Shown here in pieces: positions 47,727 through 60,208 of a stretch of 64,000 bases of DNA. The translations under genes and the position numbers were made by a program. Numbering within the stretch: position 1 is the stretch's first letter; each line of letters opens with the position of its first letter. The notes below the pieces were generated by a model. That model was not told where the DNA came from and did no database searches. It saw only the letters and a program-made list of their open reading frames with translations. Source of the stretch: Malania oleifera (Eukaryota > Streptophyta > Magnoliopsida > Santalales > Ximeniaceae); NCBI RefSeq assembly GCF_029873635.1, contig NC_080422.1:57509889-57573888 (forward strand), given 5' to 3'.

Positions 47727-48538
47727 AAATACCTAAAGATACCACCTTTCGTACTGATTTGTATAGCCAGGGACTGAGGAGGAGGTTGTCGGGGTTGTAG
47801 GAGTCCGTGGTGGTCGGGACTGGTTCTGTGAGGATGGTGGCCGGAATGCTGGCCTACTGGAGTGCTGCTGCAAGATTGGTGACGAACGAAGAAGAGGCAG
47901 CGACGACGAATGGTGAGAGGCAAAGACGATAGAGTCTGAGGAGCGACAGCCTTAGGGGATGACGACGGTGATGGTGGCGTCATGGAAGAAGGTGGTCGGA
48001 GGATGGTGACGGTGAGGCGTAGCGGGTTGGCAGCAGGTTGCTGCTGAGGGTTGTTGCGGAGCTTCTGGTATGAGATGTGGCCTCCCGGAGTGAGGCGGCG
48101 ATGGCATGGCGCCAATGGTGACGATGTGGTCCTGCGGTGGCGAGGACGTAGCTTGGCCGTGGGGGGCTGGTCGGAGAAGCTGGTTCATGAGAGGATAGAG
48201 ATTGCAGAGGGGGGCTTGGGTGCTTGCTGCGGTGATGGGAAGACCATTAGGGCGAAGGGAGTATGGGAGAACAAAGGGAGTCCGAAGAGCTGCGGTGATG
48301 GATGAGGGAGAGGACCAGAAGTAGAAGAAGAAGAAGCAGAAGAAGAAGACGCAGCAGCCGTTTTCCCTTTTTTATCTTTCTTGGCTTTGGCTTTGTGCTA
48401 CGCTGTGCACCCCCTCTCTATTTATAAAACAAAATAAAGTCTAAAACTACATCTTTTATTTTCTTTTTCTTTTTTTTTTTCTTTTTATACTTTTATAGTA
48501 ATAATGAATATGGTAACTAATAATAATAATAATATCAC

Positions 48539-48572
<34 letters not shown>

Positions 48573-48619
48573 GTAATGTAATAATGCAAGATTTGAAAAT
48601 AATAGTATAATAATAGTAC

Positions 48620-48679
<60 letters not shown>

Positions 48680-48689
48680 GTGATATTTA

Positions 48690-48727
<38 letters not shown>

Positions 48728-48881
48728 GGATAATAAGAAAAATAATAGTAAAGTAATAATAATAAAATAATATTTAAAATAACGATAATAAGAGAAATAA
48801 TAATAATAACATATTAATAATAGTAATGAGAATGATAATGGTAATAATAGTAAAATACTATGATAATAATAACACTAATAC

Positions 48882-48931
<50 letters not shown>

Positions 48932-48985
48932 TAAAAAAAATTATAATGATAGCAAAAATAACAAAAATAATAAATAATAATAAAA

Positions 48986-49018
<33 letters not shown>

Positions 49019-49066
49019 GTGAAAATAAAAATAATTAAAATAATATAAATAACAACAATAAAAATC

Positions 49067-49108
<42 letters not shown>

Positions 49109-49143
49109 TAATAGTGATAATAAAATAATAGTAATAAAAATAA

Positions 49144-49178
<35 letters not shown>

Positions 49179-49231
49179 AATGAGAAAGGACCCCTTGTTC
49201 AATTTGGTTAGGGCAAAAATAGGTGTCTACA
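46447..49231 (+). mobile_element. Solo LTR swollen by (AAT)n arrays
   Basis: Starts TGTCGCGATGTC at 46447 and ends GGTGTCTACA at 49231. The start (...CGGGCGGCG...GGAGTCGCCATTAACC...) is of a kind known from large gypsy elements. Flanks GCAGG (46442-46446) and GCAAG (49232-49236) agree at four of five bases. There is no internal region or second copy, so it is a solo LTR. It has a (TA)n run at 47700-47726 and about 0.65 kb of AAT microsatellite (48520-49180). Confidence 0.72.
48520..49180. repeat. (AAT)n microsatellite cluster
   Basis: At least six AAT runs separated by short variants. They produce long meaningless Asn- or Tyr-rich reading frames. Confidence 0.95.
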
Positions 49232-49621
49232 GCAAGCTTAGCTAAATCTAAGAAGAACTTTTGTGACTTGCATGTTTGGGAAAAGTTGGTTTACAGATGA
49301 CATGCTGTCGAAAATTTGTTAAATTCCAACGCTTTCTTAACCTCATCCCAAATAAATCTTTCGAACACTATAACTTAGCCACTTATGAACATTAAAACCC
49401 AATAAAGAATCACAACTCGAAACCTCCTATATATTGAAAACTTTTCTAGTCAAACTCAAGTTAGCCAATTAACCAAAGACAAACTCAAAAATCTCCAACA
49501 AAGCAAAGACAATCTTAAAACCTTCTAAAAATCAATAGCAAAGCATACATGAGAAACATATTTCATTCCTGCCAAGCAACAAACCTTCCACAAGACCACG
49601 AGCCTCACACCTAATTAGCAC
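49232..49621. other. Non-coding gap between two LTRs
   Basis: A 41-bp segment at 49314-49354 repeats 46278-46318 with one difference. No gene is seen. Confidence 0.45.
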
Positions 49622-50569
49622 TGTTGGCCTAACTGGGCTTTTCAATCTTTTTTTGATGATAACAAAATGAAGGATGTTTTAACATGCGTTGTTAAGTGGT
49701 TTTAATTCAGGTCTAAGTAAAAAGACACTCACGATTAATCATGGAAGTAAGCTGGATATCAAAGTCAATCAAATGAAAGCTTCTTAGAACATTGAAGAAA
49801 TAAAAAATACATGAAGAGCTTAACAGCCAAGCAGACCTTGAAGTAAAGATTGAACCTTAAGAGGCTGCAAGAATTAGTGATTAAGGAAATCATGCTTAGA
49901 AGGATATTTGTAAGTACTTCAAGTCATCACTACTTAGATATGTGAAGCTCCTTAAGATACAAAAACTTAGAGACCAGCACTTAAAAAAAAAAATAAAAAA
50001 ACTCTTGAACATGTTTTTGAAATGTCATAATTAAGTTTTTCAAGTAAACTAGATTTTAAAGAAATCAGAAATAGAAAATATTTGAAAAACAAGGATTGCT
50101 CAGCCAACTGACTAGTGACCCAGTCGAGTGAGTTAGTCGATTGACTCTCCGGAAATTTTTAAATTTCAAACTTGCAAGAATTTTTCAAAAATTAATTCTA
50201 TAATTTAATATATTTTGAAAAGTTACCTAAATGGAAGATTTTCAAAATTAACTGTATAATTTAATATTTTTTGAAAAGTTACCTAAATGGAAGATTTTCA
50301 AAAATTAATTCTATAATTTAATATTTTTTGAAAAGTTACCTAAATGCTTCATGTTAAATGAGGAAACTTTTCCTTAAAAAGGTCTATAAATACCTTCCTT
50401 GCTAAATGAAGAATACATTCAAGTAATACATGATTTCTATGCTAAAACTCTCCTAAAGCTCATTCTTGATCGCACCTTTGCTGGGGGAAAATTCTACGAA
50501 ATTATTGGATTGAAAAGGGGTTTTGATTTCGAGTTGCATCTAAAATTCCTATATCAATAAGAAAGAAAT
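49622..50569 (+). mobile_element. Element A 5' LTR, left part
   Basis: Starts TGTTGGCC at 49622, like solo LTR C (54333). It has CAGTCGAGTGAG and TAGTCGATTGACT words (50105-50145), a near-perfect duplication of about 65 bp ('aattctataatttaatatttttgaaaagttacctaaatgg' type, 50194-50345), and CTATAAATAC (about 50384). Element B interrupts it at 50570; the rest is at 62222-63140. Confidence 0.8.
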
Positions 50570-52710
50570 TGTTGACTCAATGAGTCAAATCCGGTTTTGA
50601 TAATGACAAATCACTTGGTAATTGATATGTGCATTGAGTTTGTGAATATGAACAATATTAAGCATGTATGGAAGGATAACAAGTCATGGAAGCCATAAAG
50701 TAAAGCTAACACATCTTGGCAAGATCCATGGAACTCAAAGAGTATGAGAATCAAGATGCAAGCGGAAAAGTTCAAGAATGTCATGAGAATGGGTACTTAG
50801 AACTCATGTATTTACATTTTCGTATGATTTAATTTGAGGCTCGACATATACCTTAGAATGACTTTAGGATTCATGCACTTCATGAACATCATTAGGGGAC
50901 ATTCATGGACTTAGAAATAATGTTAGAACCTTGGAAAATGTTTTTATAGAAGAGACAAGAAAGAAAGCAAAATAGATTTTTGAATTGAAAAGAAAATATG
51001 CAAAAATTGGGAACTTCAGATGACTGAATTTTAAGTTCGGTTGAGTGAAGAATTACTTCAGACATCTGAAGAATAAGCTCAGTCATCTGAAGATTTATTA
51101 GTGAAAAACAGAAACTGGCAGAAGCACCTCAGATGACTAAACTTTGACTTCGGTCATCTGAACTCGACGCTTCGGTCGTTTGACCCTTGACCTCGGTCGT
51201 CTGACCATTTGTCCAGGTTATTTTTTCGAAGGATAAAAAAGACTTCAGTCCTCTGGGCACCTGACCTTAGTTGTCTGAACTTGCGGAAAGCATTAAAAAT
51301 CTAATTTTTATTGAGCAAACATGCGAGCTATCTTATAATCCAATGGTCAAAATTGGATCTACGGGTTAAACACCTATTTATACTGCATATCTAAACCCTA
51401 GTACGAAAGAGAAAAGAAAAAACGTGAAAAGCTAAGACACAAGAAGAGACATCTTATTGAGAAACTTGAGCTGATTGTGATACGATTGCTTAAACTCCAA
51501 CCGATATTCATCTTCTTTGTCCTAATCAACTCAGAAAACCAAAAGGGATTTCAATCATACAACTTTTGTTCAACTTGGTATTGAGGTTTGATTAATCCAT
51601 TTAGTTTTATTAAGAGATTCTCATATCAACATCTGTTTTTGAACATCCTTAGAGGAGTTTGATATTAAGTTTTCTCATTCATATAAAGATTGTTTTTGAC
51701 AAGTTGAATACTTAAGAAAATTTTTATTTGGCCATTTTTTAAAGAGTAATCATTCAAGTGTGTTCAAAGTTAAAGACGTGATATTTTGGTTACTTATAAA
51801 CTAGTAGATTAGATATCCTAAGAAGTGCATAACTCTATACATATTGAAGGATATTTACTGAAAATCATATATTAAGTTTTTTATCCTTGGTGTTCTCATC
51901 ATATATATATATATATATGCATTAGGGCAAATACTACCAAGATCACTTTGAGATTGATATCTTGAGAGAAATATTGTTTTTGACAAAGTGTGTGTCAAAT
52001 CTTTGAAATCTTCAAAGCTGTTTTTGTATTCACAAATTTAACCTAAGTTCTCCAAAGTAGTGATTTATATAATTATTTTTGGAAGATTTGATAAAAAGTG
52101 TGGAAGCATATCATACATAAACGATTGCATCATTTCATACTTTTTGAGCTTTAAGTTTAATCATATGTTAATATATTAGGAATTTGAATTGTACTCACTA
52201 GCTTTTATTGGAAGCAATTTTGAGTGTTTTACAGATTCATTGTATTCACTGTTCGACTTGTGAACTAGGGTTTGAGGAGAGAGTTGTATCTCTTGTAAGC
52301 AGCGGAGTAGGAGGGAGCTGTACCTCTTGTAAGCAACGGATTGTTAGGGAAGCTCCATACAAATTTAAGGAGCAGGGTTTTTAGTGAAATCCTTGAGTGG
52401 GTTGCTCAAGGCGAGGACGTAGGTCGAGTTGGCTTAACCTCATAAAAGCTGTGTTTGTCTTCTCTCTTCCCTTAACTATTTACTTTCCGCACTACATTAT
52501 ATTATTTGCACTGCATGTGGATGTTGAATTACTTTGCACACAATTAATTGTGTAAAAAGAACTTATTGATAAAATCAATTTAAGTGGGTTATAAATCCCA
52601 GCAATTGATTTGGTAAATATACAACTAGGGATTTAGTGGTAAATAGGTTCAAAGAATTTTAAAATACCCAATTCACCCCCCCTTCTCTTGGGATTACATC
52701 TTAATCAACA
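50570..52710 (+). mobile_element. 5' LTR of element B
   Basis: TGTTGACTCA to TTAATCAACA, 2141 bp; the ends are inverted copies (TGTTGA/TCAACA). It contains CTTCAGATGACTGAA-type words (51003-51290), a TATTTATA region (about 51371), and stems GCTCC/GGAGC (52352-52373) and CCTTGAG/CTCAAGG (52391-52411), then GAGGACGTAGG. Confidence 0.92.
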
Positions 52711-52712
52711 TT

Positions 52713-52720
52713 TGGTATCA
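52713..52720 (+). other. Decayed primer-binding site of element B
   Basis: TGGTATCA followed by AATATGG instead of GAGC. The first eight bases still match the initiator tRNA-Met type site. Confidence 0.7.
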
Positions 52721-52765
52721 AATATGGTTTACATAGACTTAATAGTCAATTTGTAAAAAGATCAC

Positions 52766-53908
52766 ATGGCACACATTGGTGTAACTCCATTTGGTGAGGG
52801 ACACTCATCCACTAGACCATCCATTTTTAGTGGTGTAAATTACACCTATTGGAAACGTAGGATAAGCATATATCTATTGAACGTAGATTGGAAGGTATGG
52901 AAAATAGTGACTAAGGGTAATCATATTCCCATGAAAGTAATTGATAAGATTAATGTACCTAAAACTAAAGATGAGTATACAGAGGAAGACTGGAAATCAG
53001 TACAAATAAATGCTACTGCCATGAACTTGCTTTTCTATGCATTAGATGTCAATGAATTTAATAGGGTAATGGCATGTAACTTGGCTAAAGAAATTTGGAG
53101 AAAGTTAGAGGTTACATTTGAAGGTACTAAGGAAGTCAAGGATAGTAGGATAGACATGCTCACCAGTGAATATGAAGCATTTAAGATGACTGCAAATGAA
53201 TCTATTCAATCGATGTATACTAGATTCACACACATTATTAATTCTTTAAATGCACTTGGAAAGGTTTACCCTACTTTTGAGTTGATAAGGAAAATACTCA
53301 GGGGATTACCTCCAGTGTGGGAAGCAAAAGCTACGACAATAGTAGATTGGAGAAATCTCAAGGAGATGTTGGTGGATGAACTCATTGGATCGCTCATCAC
53401 CTATGAACTAACGATAAATGAGAGAAAGAATGAGCAAAGCAAAGCAAAGAAGGTCACTGCACTTAAGGCGTCATCAAGCTACTCAAGTGAAGGAAGTGAT
53501 TCCGAAATGGATGATGAGATGGCCTTGCTTACAAAGAAGTTCGTAAAGTCCTTGAAAAAGAATAAGAAGTTCAACAAAAAATTTCGAAACTCTAAATTGG
53601 AAAGAGGAGAGTCTAGCATGAAGAAAAAGGAGGAGGATCCACCAACATGCTACAACTGCCAAGAGGTTGGACACATCAAGCTTGAGTGTCTTAAACTAGT
53701 GAGTGCCTCAAAGAAAAAGAAGAAGGCACTGAAAGTTGGTTGGGATACACACAACACTAGTTGTTTAGAATCTGAATCCAACGACGATGAGGTTGCCAAT
53801 CTATGTCTAATGGCACATGATGACCTTGAGGTACAAGAAAAATCTAAAGAAGAGACATTTTTACATGGGTTATTTTATAAGAGAGTCAAAGTCATTGGTT
53901 CCAACTAA
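52766..53908 (+). CDS. Gag protein of element B (open, C-terminus frameshifted)
   Basis: A 380-residue open frame, the longest in the window. It has the copia Gag start (STRPSIFSGVNYTYWKRR), a UBN2/Gag domain at about residues 60-220 (MNLLFYALD, WRKLEVTFEG, RIDMLTSEYEAF, RFTHIINSLNALGK, KILRGLPPVWEAKA), a basic stretch and a CCHC knuckle CYNCQEVGHIKLEC (residues 295-308). The native frame shifts near 53880; downstream, in another frame, follow RESKSLVPTKNYH and a second knuckle CFKCKRLGHI with a stop. Gag forms the particle that packages element RNA. The start ATG lies 56 bp after the 5' LTR. The open length suggests late loss, but the natural C-terminus is gone. Confidence 0.88.
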   Translation: MAHIGVTPFGEGHSSTRPSIFSGVNYTYWKRRISIYLLNVDWKVWKIVTKGNHIPMKVIDKINVPKTKDEYTEEDWKSVQINATAMNLLFYALDVNEFNRVMACNLAKEIWRKLEVTFEGTKEVKDSRIDMLTSEYEAFKMTANESIQSMYTRFTHIINSLNALGKVYPTFELIRKILRGLPPVWEAKATTIVDWRNLKEMLVDELIGSLITYELTINERKNEQSKAKKVTALKASSSYSSEGSDSEMDDEMALLTKKFVKSLKKNKKFNKKFRNSKLERGESSMKKKEEDPPTCYNCQEVGHIKLECLKLVSASKKKKKALKVGWDTHNTSCLESESNDDEVANLCLMAHDDLEVQEKSKEETFLHGLFYKRVKVIGSN

Positions 53909-54332
53909 GAATTATCATAGAAATAATACATGCTTTAAATGTAAAAGGTTGGGCCACATATAATTCGACCATCCTTTCAAAAATAAAGATGTTAAAATTA
54001 AGAAAGTATGGAAGGTAAAAGGAGAATCTAGCACTAATCCCCCTAGACCCAAGAAAATCTGGGTACCAAAACTAGTTGTTTGATTGTGTCTTGCGGATAA
54101 GTTTAAGATCAGCATCCTCAAAAGATAAATGGTATATAGATAGTGGATGTTCACGTCATATGCCCAGGGATAAAGCGAAGTTCACATCCATCACACCCAA
54201 GGATGAAGGATTTGTCACTTTTTGAGACAATGCTAAGGGAAGGATCACAGGTGTAGGTAAAGTTGGCAATAACTCGTAATTAATTATAGATGTTGTCTTA
54301 TTGGTTGAAGGTTTAAAACACAACTTATTGAG
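53909..54332 (+). pseudogene. Gag C-terminus and protease start of element B
   Basis: The second zinc knuckle and a KKIWVPK tail (53931-54080) are followed, in a new frame, by the aspartic protease: WYIDSGCSRHM (54130-54162) with the catalytic DSG, then GVGKVG, and HNLLS at the LTR C insertion point. Three in-frame stops and two frame changes are present. Confidence 0.85.
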
Positions 54333-56747
54333 TGTTGGCCTTACAAGGCTTAAAATCTTGTTATCTTGTTTTGATGCTAACAAACAAGTGGAAGTTAACA
54401 TATCTGTGTGAGTAAAGTTATTTCAGGGCTCATAGATGAGAACGCAAGGTCAAAGTGCTCACAAGGATCAAATGAAGCTTAAAAGAGTCAAAGCATGGAT
54501 TTAGAGATGATATATTAAAACCTGAAGAATATGAGGACATGAATGATTTATTGAAATCCAAGGAATGTTAAAGTAAAAAGAGCCAATGAAAAGAAAAGTG
54601 AGAAAGCTCAAAGAATATTAAAGCTCAAATACCAAGAAAGAGTCCAAGGACAAAGCATGAAGCCTCAAGAACCTAGAATGTGAAAAGTCTTAGAAGTCTT
54701 TATGTAAGTACTTTAATGTTTAAATATCATTTGAAATATTTTGAAGCTTATAAGTTAACTTATTGAACCTAGATACCTTTTAAAATACTTGGAAAATATT
54801 TTTAGAAGGTCAAAAAATATTTTAAAAAGAATAGAATCATTTTTGGAATGAAAAGCACCAAAAACAGGATTTTCAAATGCTGTCATTTTTTATACATCCA
54901 CATTGAGGTGCATTTTTCTCTATCAAAAACTCTTTATTTTAAAAAGTGTTCAACATGAAAGTTATAGAATTTTCTCTTAGCTTTCGTTTATCACCAAGAA
55001 AACCTAAGTTGGAGTTATACATAAAAAGATATGAGCAAAATAATGAAATAAGATCACAGCTATCAGCCAACTGAACACTGTTCACGGGAGGAACTTCAGC
55101 TGACTGAATAGCAAACAGAGCCACTTCAGATGACCGAAGTGTAACTTCAAACGTCTGAAGAATTTCTTCAGACTACTAAAGATTAAGTTTAGTCATCTAA
55201 AGATTTTTGCTGAAATTTTTTAAAGAGGCAGAACCACCTCAGACGACTGAACCCCATACTTTAGCCATCTGAACACTGTTAACGGGCAAAAATTTCAAAA
55301 ATTTTATTTTTTAAATATTATTTTCTTCAGCTCCAAACTTTCTAAAAACTTGGGAAATACTCCAAGTAAACTTGCGCAATAAGGAAACCCTTTTGAATGC
55401 CAATAAATACATGGTTTTGCAAATCAAAATAGATCCATGAATTGGAAAATCTATTTTAGAAGCTGAAAGCACTTTTGTTCTTCCAAAGCTCTCTTGTTCA
55501 CTCATTGTAAATCTATTTTGCTAAGATATTCTGAAGCGCTAATCCTTCTTCCTTTGAATTCCTACTGCTAATCCTCATCTAAGAAGGATATTGGTGAATT
55601 CTACACTTGAGCTTCATTCTATTTCATATTGATATTTTACATTAAAGTATATAGTGCTGACTTGTACTAACTTGCTCTTTGTGAGAGTATATTTTTATGC
55701 ATATTATATCTTGTTTCTTGTAGTTCTTTGACGTTCCAAGGATTGTTTGGATCATTGGCTAAGCAAGGGGATATTGCTTAGAAAGGCAGGCTCTAGCCTA
55801 AAGGAGTGATCGAACGAGGGGACATCGTTTGGAGAGGCAGGCTCTAGCCTAGTGAAGGAGTGTTTAAGCATGGGGTATCTCTTGTAAAGGTTTTGTTCCA
55901 CCTGTCAATGGAATAGGTTTAGCAAATCCTTTGGTGGTTTGCCAGAGGCAAGGACGTAGGCTGTGTTGAAGCCGAACCTCGTAAAAATCTCCGTCTCACT
56001 CTTTCTTTTCCTATTATCTATTTTCAGTACATATTTAAATTGCGTGGATGGTTTAAATTTGAAAATCATATAAACTACGTATATTTGGAAATCAAGTAAA
56101 CCTTAAAGTTTGATTTTGATTTGGGTTGCGGAAATCGAAAAGGAGTACGTTGATTGAACCATTCTTTGCAGAAACAATACGGGAGTACGTTACTTGGCTA
56201 AACATCCAAAAGATAAATTAACTTAAGAGTTTATTTGAATTCTGAAGTTTGGAAAGAGTAATTGGATTTTATATTGAACATCATATTGAAGAAGAAATTT
56301 CATATATACAGGGCCTTGTTCAAAACTCGCATTCACCACAGGGCTGAAAACATCAAAAGCTGAAAGTTACATATGTTATATTGATTGTGATTGGATGATA
56401 TAAAGATTTGTTTTATATTTAAAGAGTACTAAATCTTGAATAATTTCATCAATCTAATAGTGTTGTAGTGAACTTATATTAGGCAATCAAATTGGTTGGT
56501 GGTTTGAGCATTGTGGTTGATTGGCTTGGCTAGTTTAATTATTTGTGTGATTGAAGATTGAATGTTTTATTGGTTGTCTTGTTGATTGTTTAAAAGAAAC
56601 CAAGTTCTTATTTGATTGAAAAAATAAATAAACAAGTTAAAGAATTGGTTAAATATTAAAAGAAGTTAAGGACTTTAGAAAGAACTAAGAAGAAAGTTTT
56701 AAAAGAAAATTCACCCCCCCCCTCTTGGGAAGTTATTCCTAATTTCA
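54333..56747 (+). mobile_element. Solo LTR C inserted in the pol of element B
   Basis: TGTTGGCC (54333) to AATTTCA (56747), 2415 bp, with a perfect 5-bp duplication TTGAG at 54328-54332 and 56748-56752. Removing the LTR plus one duplicate restores the pol frame exactly. It is of the same family as element A's LTR by its start and its 'gcggaaatcgaaaRggagtacgttg' tail. It has CTTCAGATGACCGAAG-type words (55083-55280), AATAAATAC (about 55401), and stems TTCCA/TGGAA (55896-55913) and CCTTTGG/CCAGAGG (55928-55948). Confidence 0.93.
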
Positions 56748-56752
56748 TTGAG

Positions 56753-59580
56753 CATGAGCTAACTATGTGATAAAGGTTACAAAGTGTCTTTTGAACATGA
56801 CAAGTGCACTGTTGAACAAAAAATTGATAATAAGATATTGTTCATTGCTAAGTGTCATGAAAACGTATATACCACAAGCTTTGATAACTTAACTTCACAG
56901 AGTGTGACATGCTTATCTACTATGAATGAAATTAGCTGGATTTCGCATAGGAGACTAGGACATGCAAACATGGATTTAATCTTAAAACTTGTTAAGAATG
57001 AATTAGTTAAGGGACTGCCTAAGACTAAATTCGTGAAAGAAAAAATTTGTGATGCATGCCAACTAGGAAAACAAGCAATAACAAGCTTTAAGAAGAAGAA
57101 AGAGATCTCCACAACTAGACCACTCCAAATGCTGCACTTAGACTTATTTGGTCCAAACCCAATCTAGAGTTAAGGAGGAAAATCATACGCATTTGTCATA
57201 GTTGATGATTTTTCAAGATTCACATAGGTATTATTCTTAGGGCACAAAGATGAAGCATGTGAATAATTTATAAACCTATGCAAGAAAAATCAAAATGAAA
57301 AGGGATATACAATCACTAAAATTCAAAGTGATAGGGGTAGAGAATTCAAAAATCAAGGCATGGAAGACTATTGTAATTCATTAGGAATTGCCCATAACTT
57401 TTCAGCCCCTAGAGCACCACAATAGAATGGTGTAGTTGAACGGAAGAATAGATCCATACAAGAAATGGCCAGAACTATGCTTAATGAACATAAACTACCC
57501 AAGTATTTATGGGTTGAGGTAGTGAATACTGCTTGCTATGTTCTAAATAAAGTTCTGATTAGACCATCACTTAATAAGACTCCTTATGAATTATGGAATG
57601 ACCATAAACCAAACATATCATATTTTCATGTCTTTGGCCGTAAATATTTTGTGCTTAGAGAGAATGAACACCTAGGAAAGTTTTATGTGAAATTTGATGA
57701 AGGTATCTTCCTAGGGTTTGCATTAGATAGTAAAGCCTATAGAGTATATAACAAACGAACATTGACGGTTATAGAATCTATTCATGTAGTGTTTGATGAG
57801 TCAAATCCCTTCTCCAAAAAAACTGATGAAGATGAAATTGAATTAAACAAGGAATTTGAAGAACTATCCATTGAGATTGATTCATAAAAGAAGAATGAAC
57901 TTAAGGAACCATCCATTGAAATTGATCAAACTAAAAATGAGGTTAATGAACTGCCTAGAGAATGTAAATATATAAAGAATCATCCCATTGATCAAATAAT
58001 AGGTGAACCATTATATGGAGTAGCCACTCGATCCACTCTTAGGAAAATGATTAGTAATTTTGCATTTCTATCTCAAGAAGAACCTAGGAATGTGAGTGAC
58101 ACTATAGAGGATGAATCATGGGTGTTGTCCATGCAAGAAGAATTAAATCAATTTGAGAGAAACAAAGTATGGACATTAGTTCCCAGACCTGAGGATAAGT
58201 CAATCATAGGAACCAAATGGATATATAAGGATAAGAAAGATGAACATGGAATAGTTGTGAGAAATAAGGCTAGATTAGTAGCTCAGGGATATAATCAGGA
58301 AGAAGGTATAGATTTTGAAGAAACATTTGCACCTGTAGCTTGAATAGAAGCCATTCGAATGCTCTTAGCATATGCAGCTTTTAAGGATTTCAAGTTATAT
58401 CAAATGGACGTAAAAAGAACACTTTTAAATGGCTACATAAATGAAGAAGTGTATATAGAACAACCCCTAGGCTTTGAAAACCATAAGAATCCAGATCACG
58501 TGTATAGACTGACAAAAGCCTTGTACGGTTTAAAGTAAGCTCCTATAACTTGGTATGAAAGGCTAAGCGGTTTTCTATTAAAAAATAGATTTATAAGAGG
58601 AAAGATAGATACAACCCTGTTCATAATGTCTAAGAAAGATGACATTCTCCTAGTGCAAGTATATGTAGATGACATCATATTTGGCGCTACGAATAAAGGT
58701 CTGTGTAATGAATTTGCTAATACCATGCAAAATGAATTTGAAATTGAGCATGATGGGTGAACTAAATTTCTTCATAGGACTTCAGATCAAACAAGCAAAA
58801 CATGGAATATTCATAAATCAATCAAAGTATATTAGAGACCTACTCAAAGAGTTTAATATGGAAGATGGAAAAATACTAGGTACACGTATGAGCGCTTCAT
58901 TGAAATTAGACAAAGATGAACAAGGTATATCGGTAGGTAGCTTATTATATCTAACTACCAGTAGACCTGCTATAATGTTTAGCGTATGTTTGTGCGCAAG
59001 ATTTCAGTTTGCACCAAAAGAGTCACGTTTGTTAGTCGTTAAACGAATACTTAGATACCTAATAAGAACCATGGAAATTGGATTATGGTATCCTAAGTAC
59101 ACATCTTTTGAGATTAACAACTATTTAGATGCTGATTTTGCGGGTAGAAAAGTGGATAGGAAGAGCACTAGTGGTACTTGTCATTTCTTAGGACATTCCT
59201 TAGTCTCTTGGTTTTCCAAGAAACAAAATTCAGTAACTCTTTCCATAGCTGAGGCGGAATACATAGCAGCAGGTAGTTGTTGTGCTCAAACGCTATGCAT
59301 GAAACAACAACTGAAGGAGTTTGGATTAAGTTATAAAACAATCTCTATAAGATGCGACAATACGAGTTCAATAAACATTTCAAAGAATCCCATATTACAT
59401 TCACGAACTAAGCATATAGAGATACGACATCACTTTCTTCGTGATCATATGCAAAAAGGGGATGTGACACTTTAGTTTGTATGCATGGATGAACAATTGG
59501 CAGATATATTCATGAAACCACTTGTGGAGGATAGGTTTATCCAAATTAGGCATGAATTAGGCCTGATGCATAGTCGATAG
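56753..59580 (+). pseudogene. Integrase, reverse transcriptase and RNase H of element B (pol), decayed
   Basis: One long frame with a shift near 58740. GAG-pre-integrase: HRRLGHAN and CDACQLGK (about 56950-57070). Integrase core: D in LHLDLFGP, D in IQSDRGREF, E in NGVVERKNRS, all present (57135-57450). Reverse transcriptase from WVLSMQEELNQFERNKVW (58120), through QMDV, to the intact active site YVDD (58662-58673). RNase H residues D (YLDADFAG), E (AEAEYIAAG) and D (IRCDNTSSI) are present, ending in HELGLMHSR (59575). The domain order integrase before reverse transcriptase defines Ty1/copia. At least nine in-frame stops lie at about 56759, 57165, 57171, 57228, 57264, 57424, 57885, 58341 and 58537, plus one near 59473. 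Confidence 0.93.
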
Positions 59581-60208
59581 GTTGCTTAGAATTATATTAG
59601 ATAACATAATTCAGGGGGAGCAATGTCACTTAAGACGTCATCACTTGGTGTCAAATCAATCATCTTTTAGTGTTGCATTAATTCACATTTGGTATCAAAT
59701 CAATCAACATTTGTTCACAATCGATATAACATTAGTCAACATTTGATATCCTCACACAATATTTGAAATTTATGCATTAGCAAGGGGGATAGTTGATGTC
59801 AAAAAGGGGAAGAAGAAAATTTTTTTTTTCTGCTGGTTGACCAAGCTTCAAACTTTAAGATTTCTATGGGGAGAAAAACATAAGGGTATGTCCACTCATG
59901 TCTTACTACTCTACACCTTTTGTTGATGTCAAAAGGGGGAGAAGAATGAGCAAAAATTGTTATCGATGTTATGAAAAAGGGGGAGATATGCAAGGGGAGA
60001 AAAATAATAAGCAAAAATAAAAATTGTTGAAACATCATGAGCATATTTCATATTTCATTTGGATTTAGGCTACACATTTTGTGTATGAACATGAGCATAT
60101 TTTAATTTATTGAATATTTAATGTGTTAATTGAGGGGGAGCCTTGTTAGGCGTAACCCAAAATATATTTTTTGCTCGTGTATTTGTCATCATAAAAAAAG
60201 GGGGACAT
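59581..60208 (+). mobile_element. 3' spacer and polypurine tract of element B
   Basis: Non-coding Sirevirus spacer with three 'gatgtcaaaaaggggga' type runs (59800, 59930, 59970). It ends with AAAAAAAGGGGGACA (about 60193-60207). Confidence 0.85.

Noticed and set aside
48051..48305. GC-rich open frames at 47750-48350 as a host gene
   Set aside because: They lie within the solo LTR bounded by TGTCGC...TCTACA; both strands are open because of GC-rich composition and neither resembles a known protein.
48814..49180. Open frames rich in Asn, Ile or Tyr
   Set aside because: Direct translation of AAT microsatellites.
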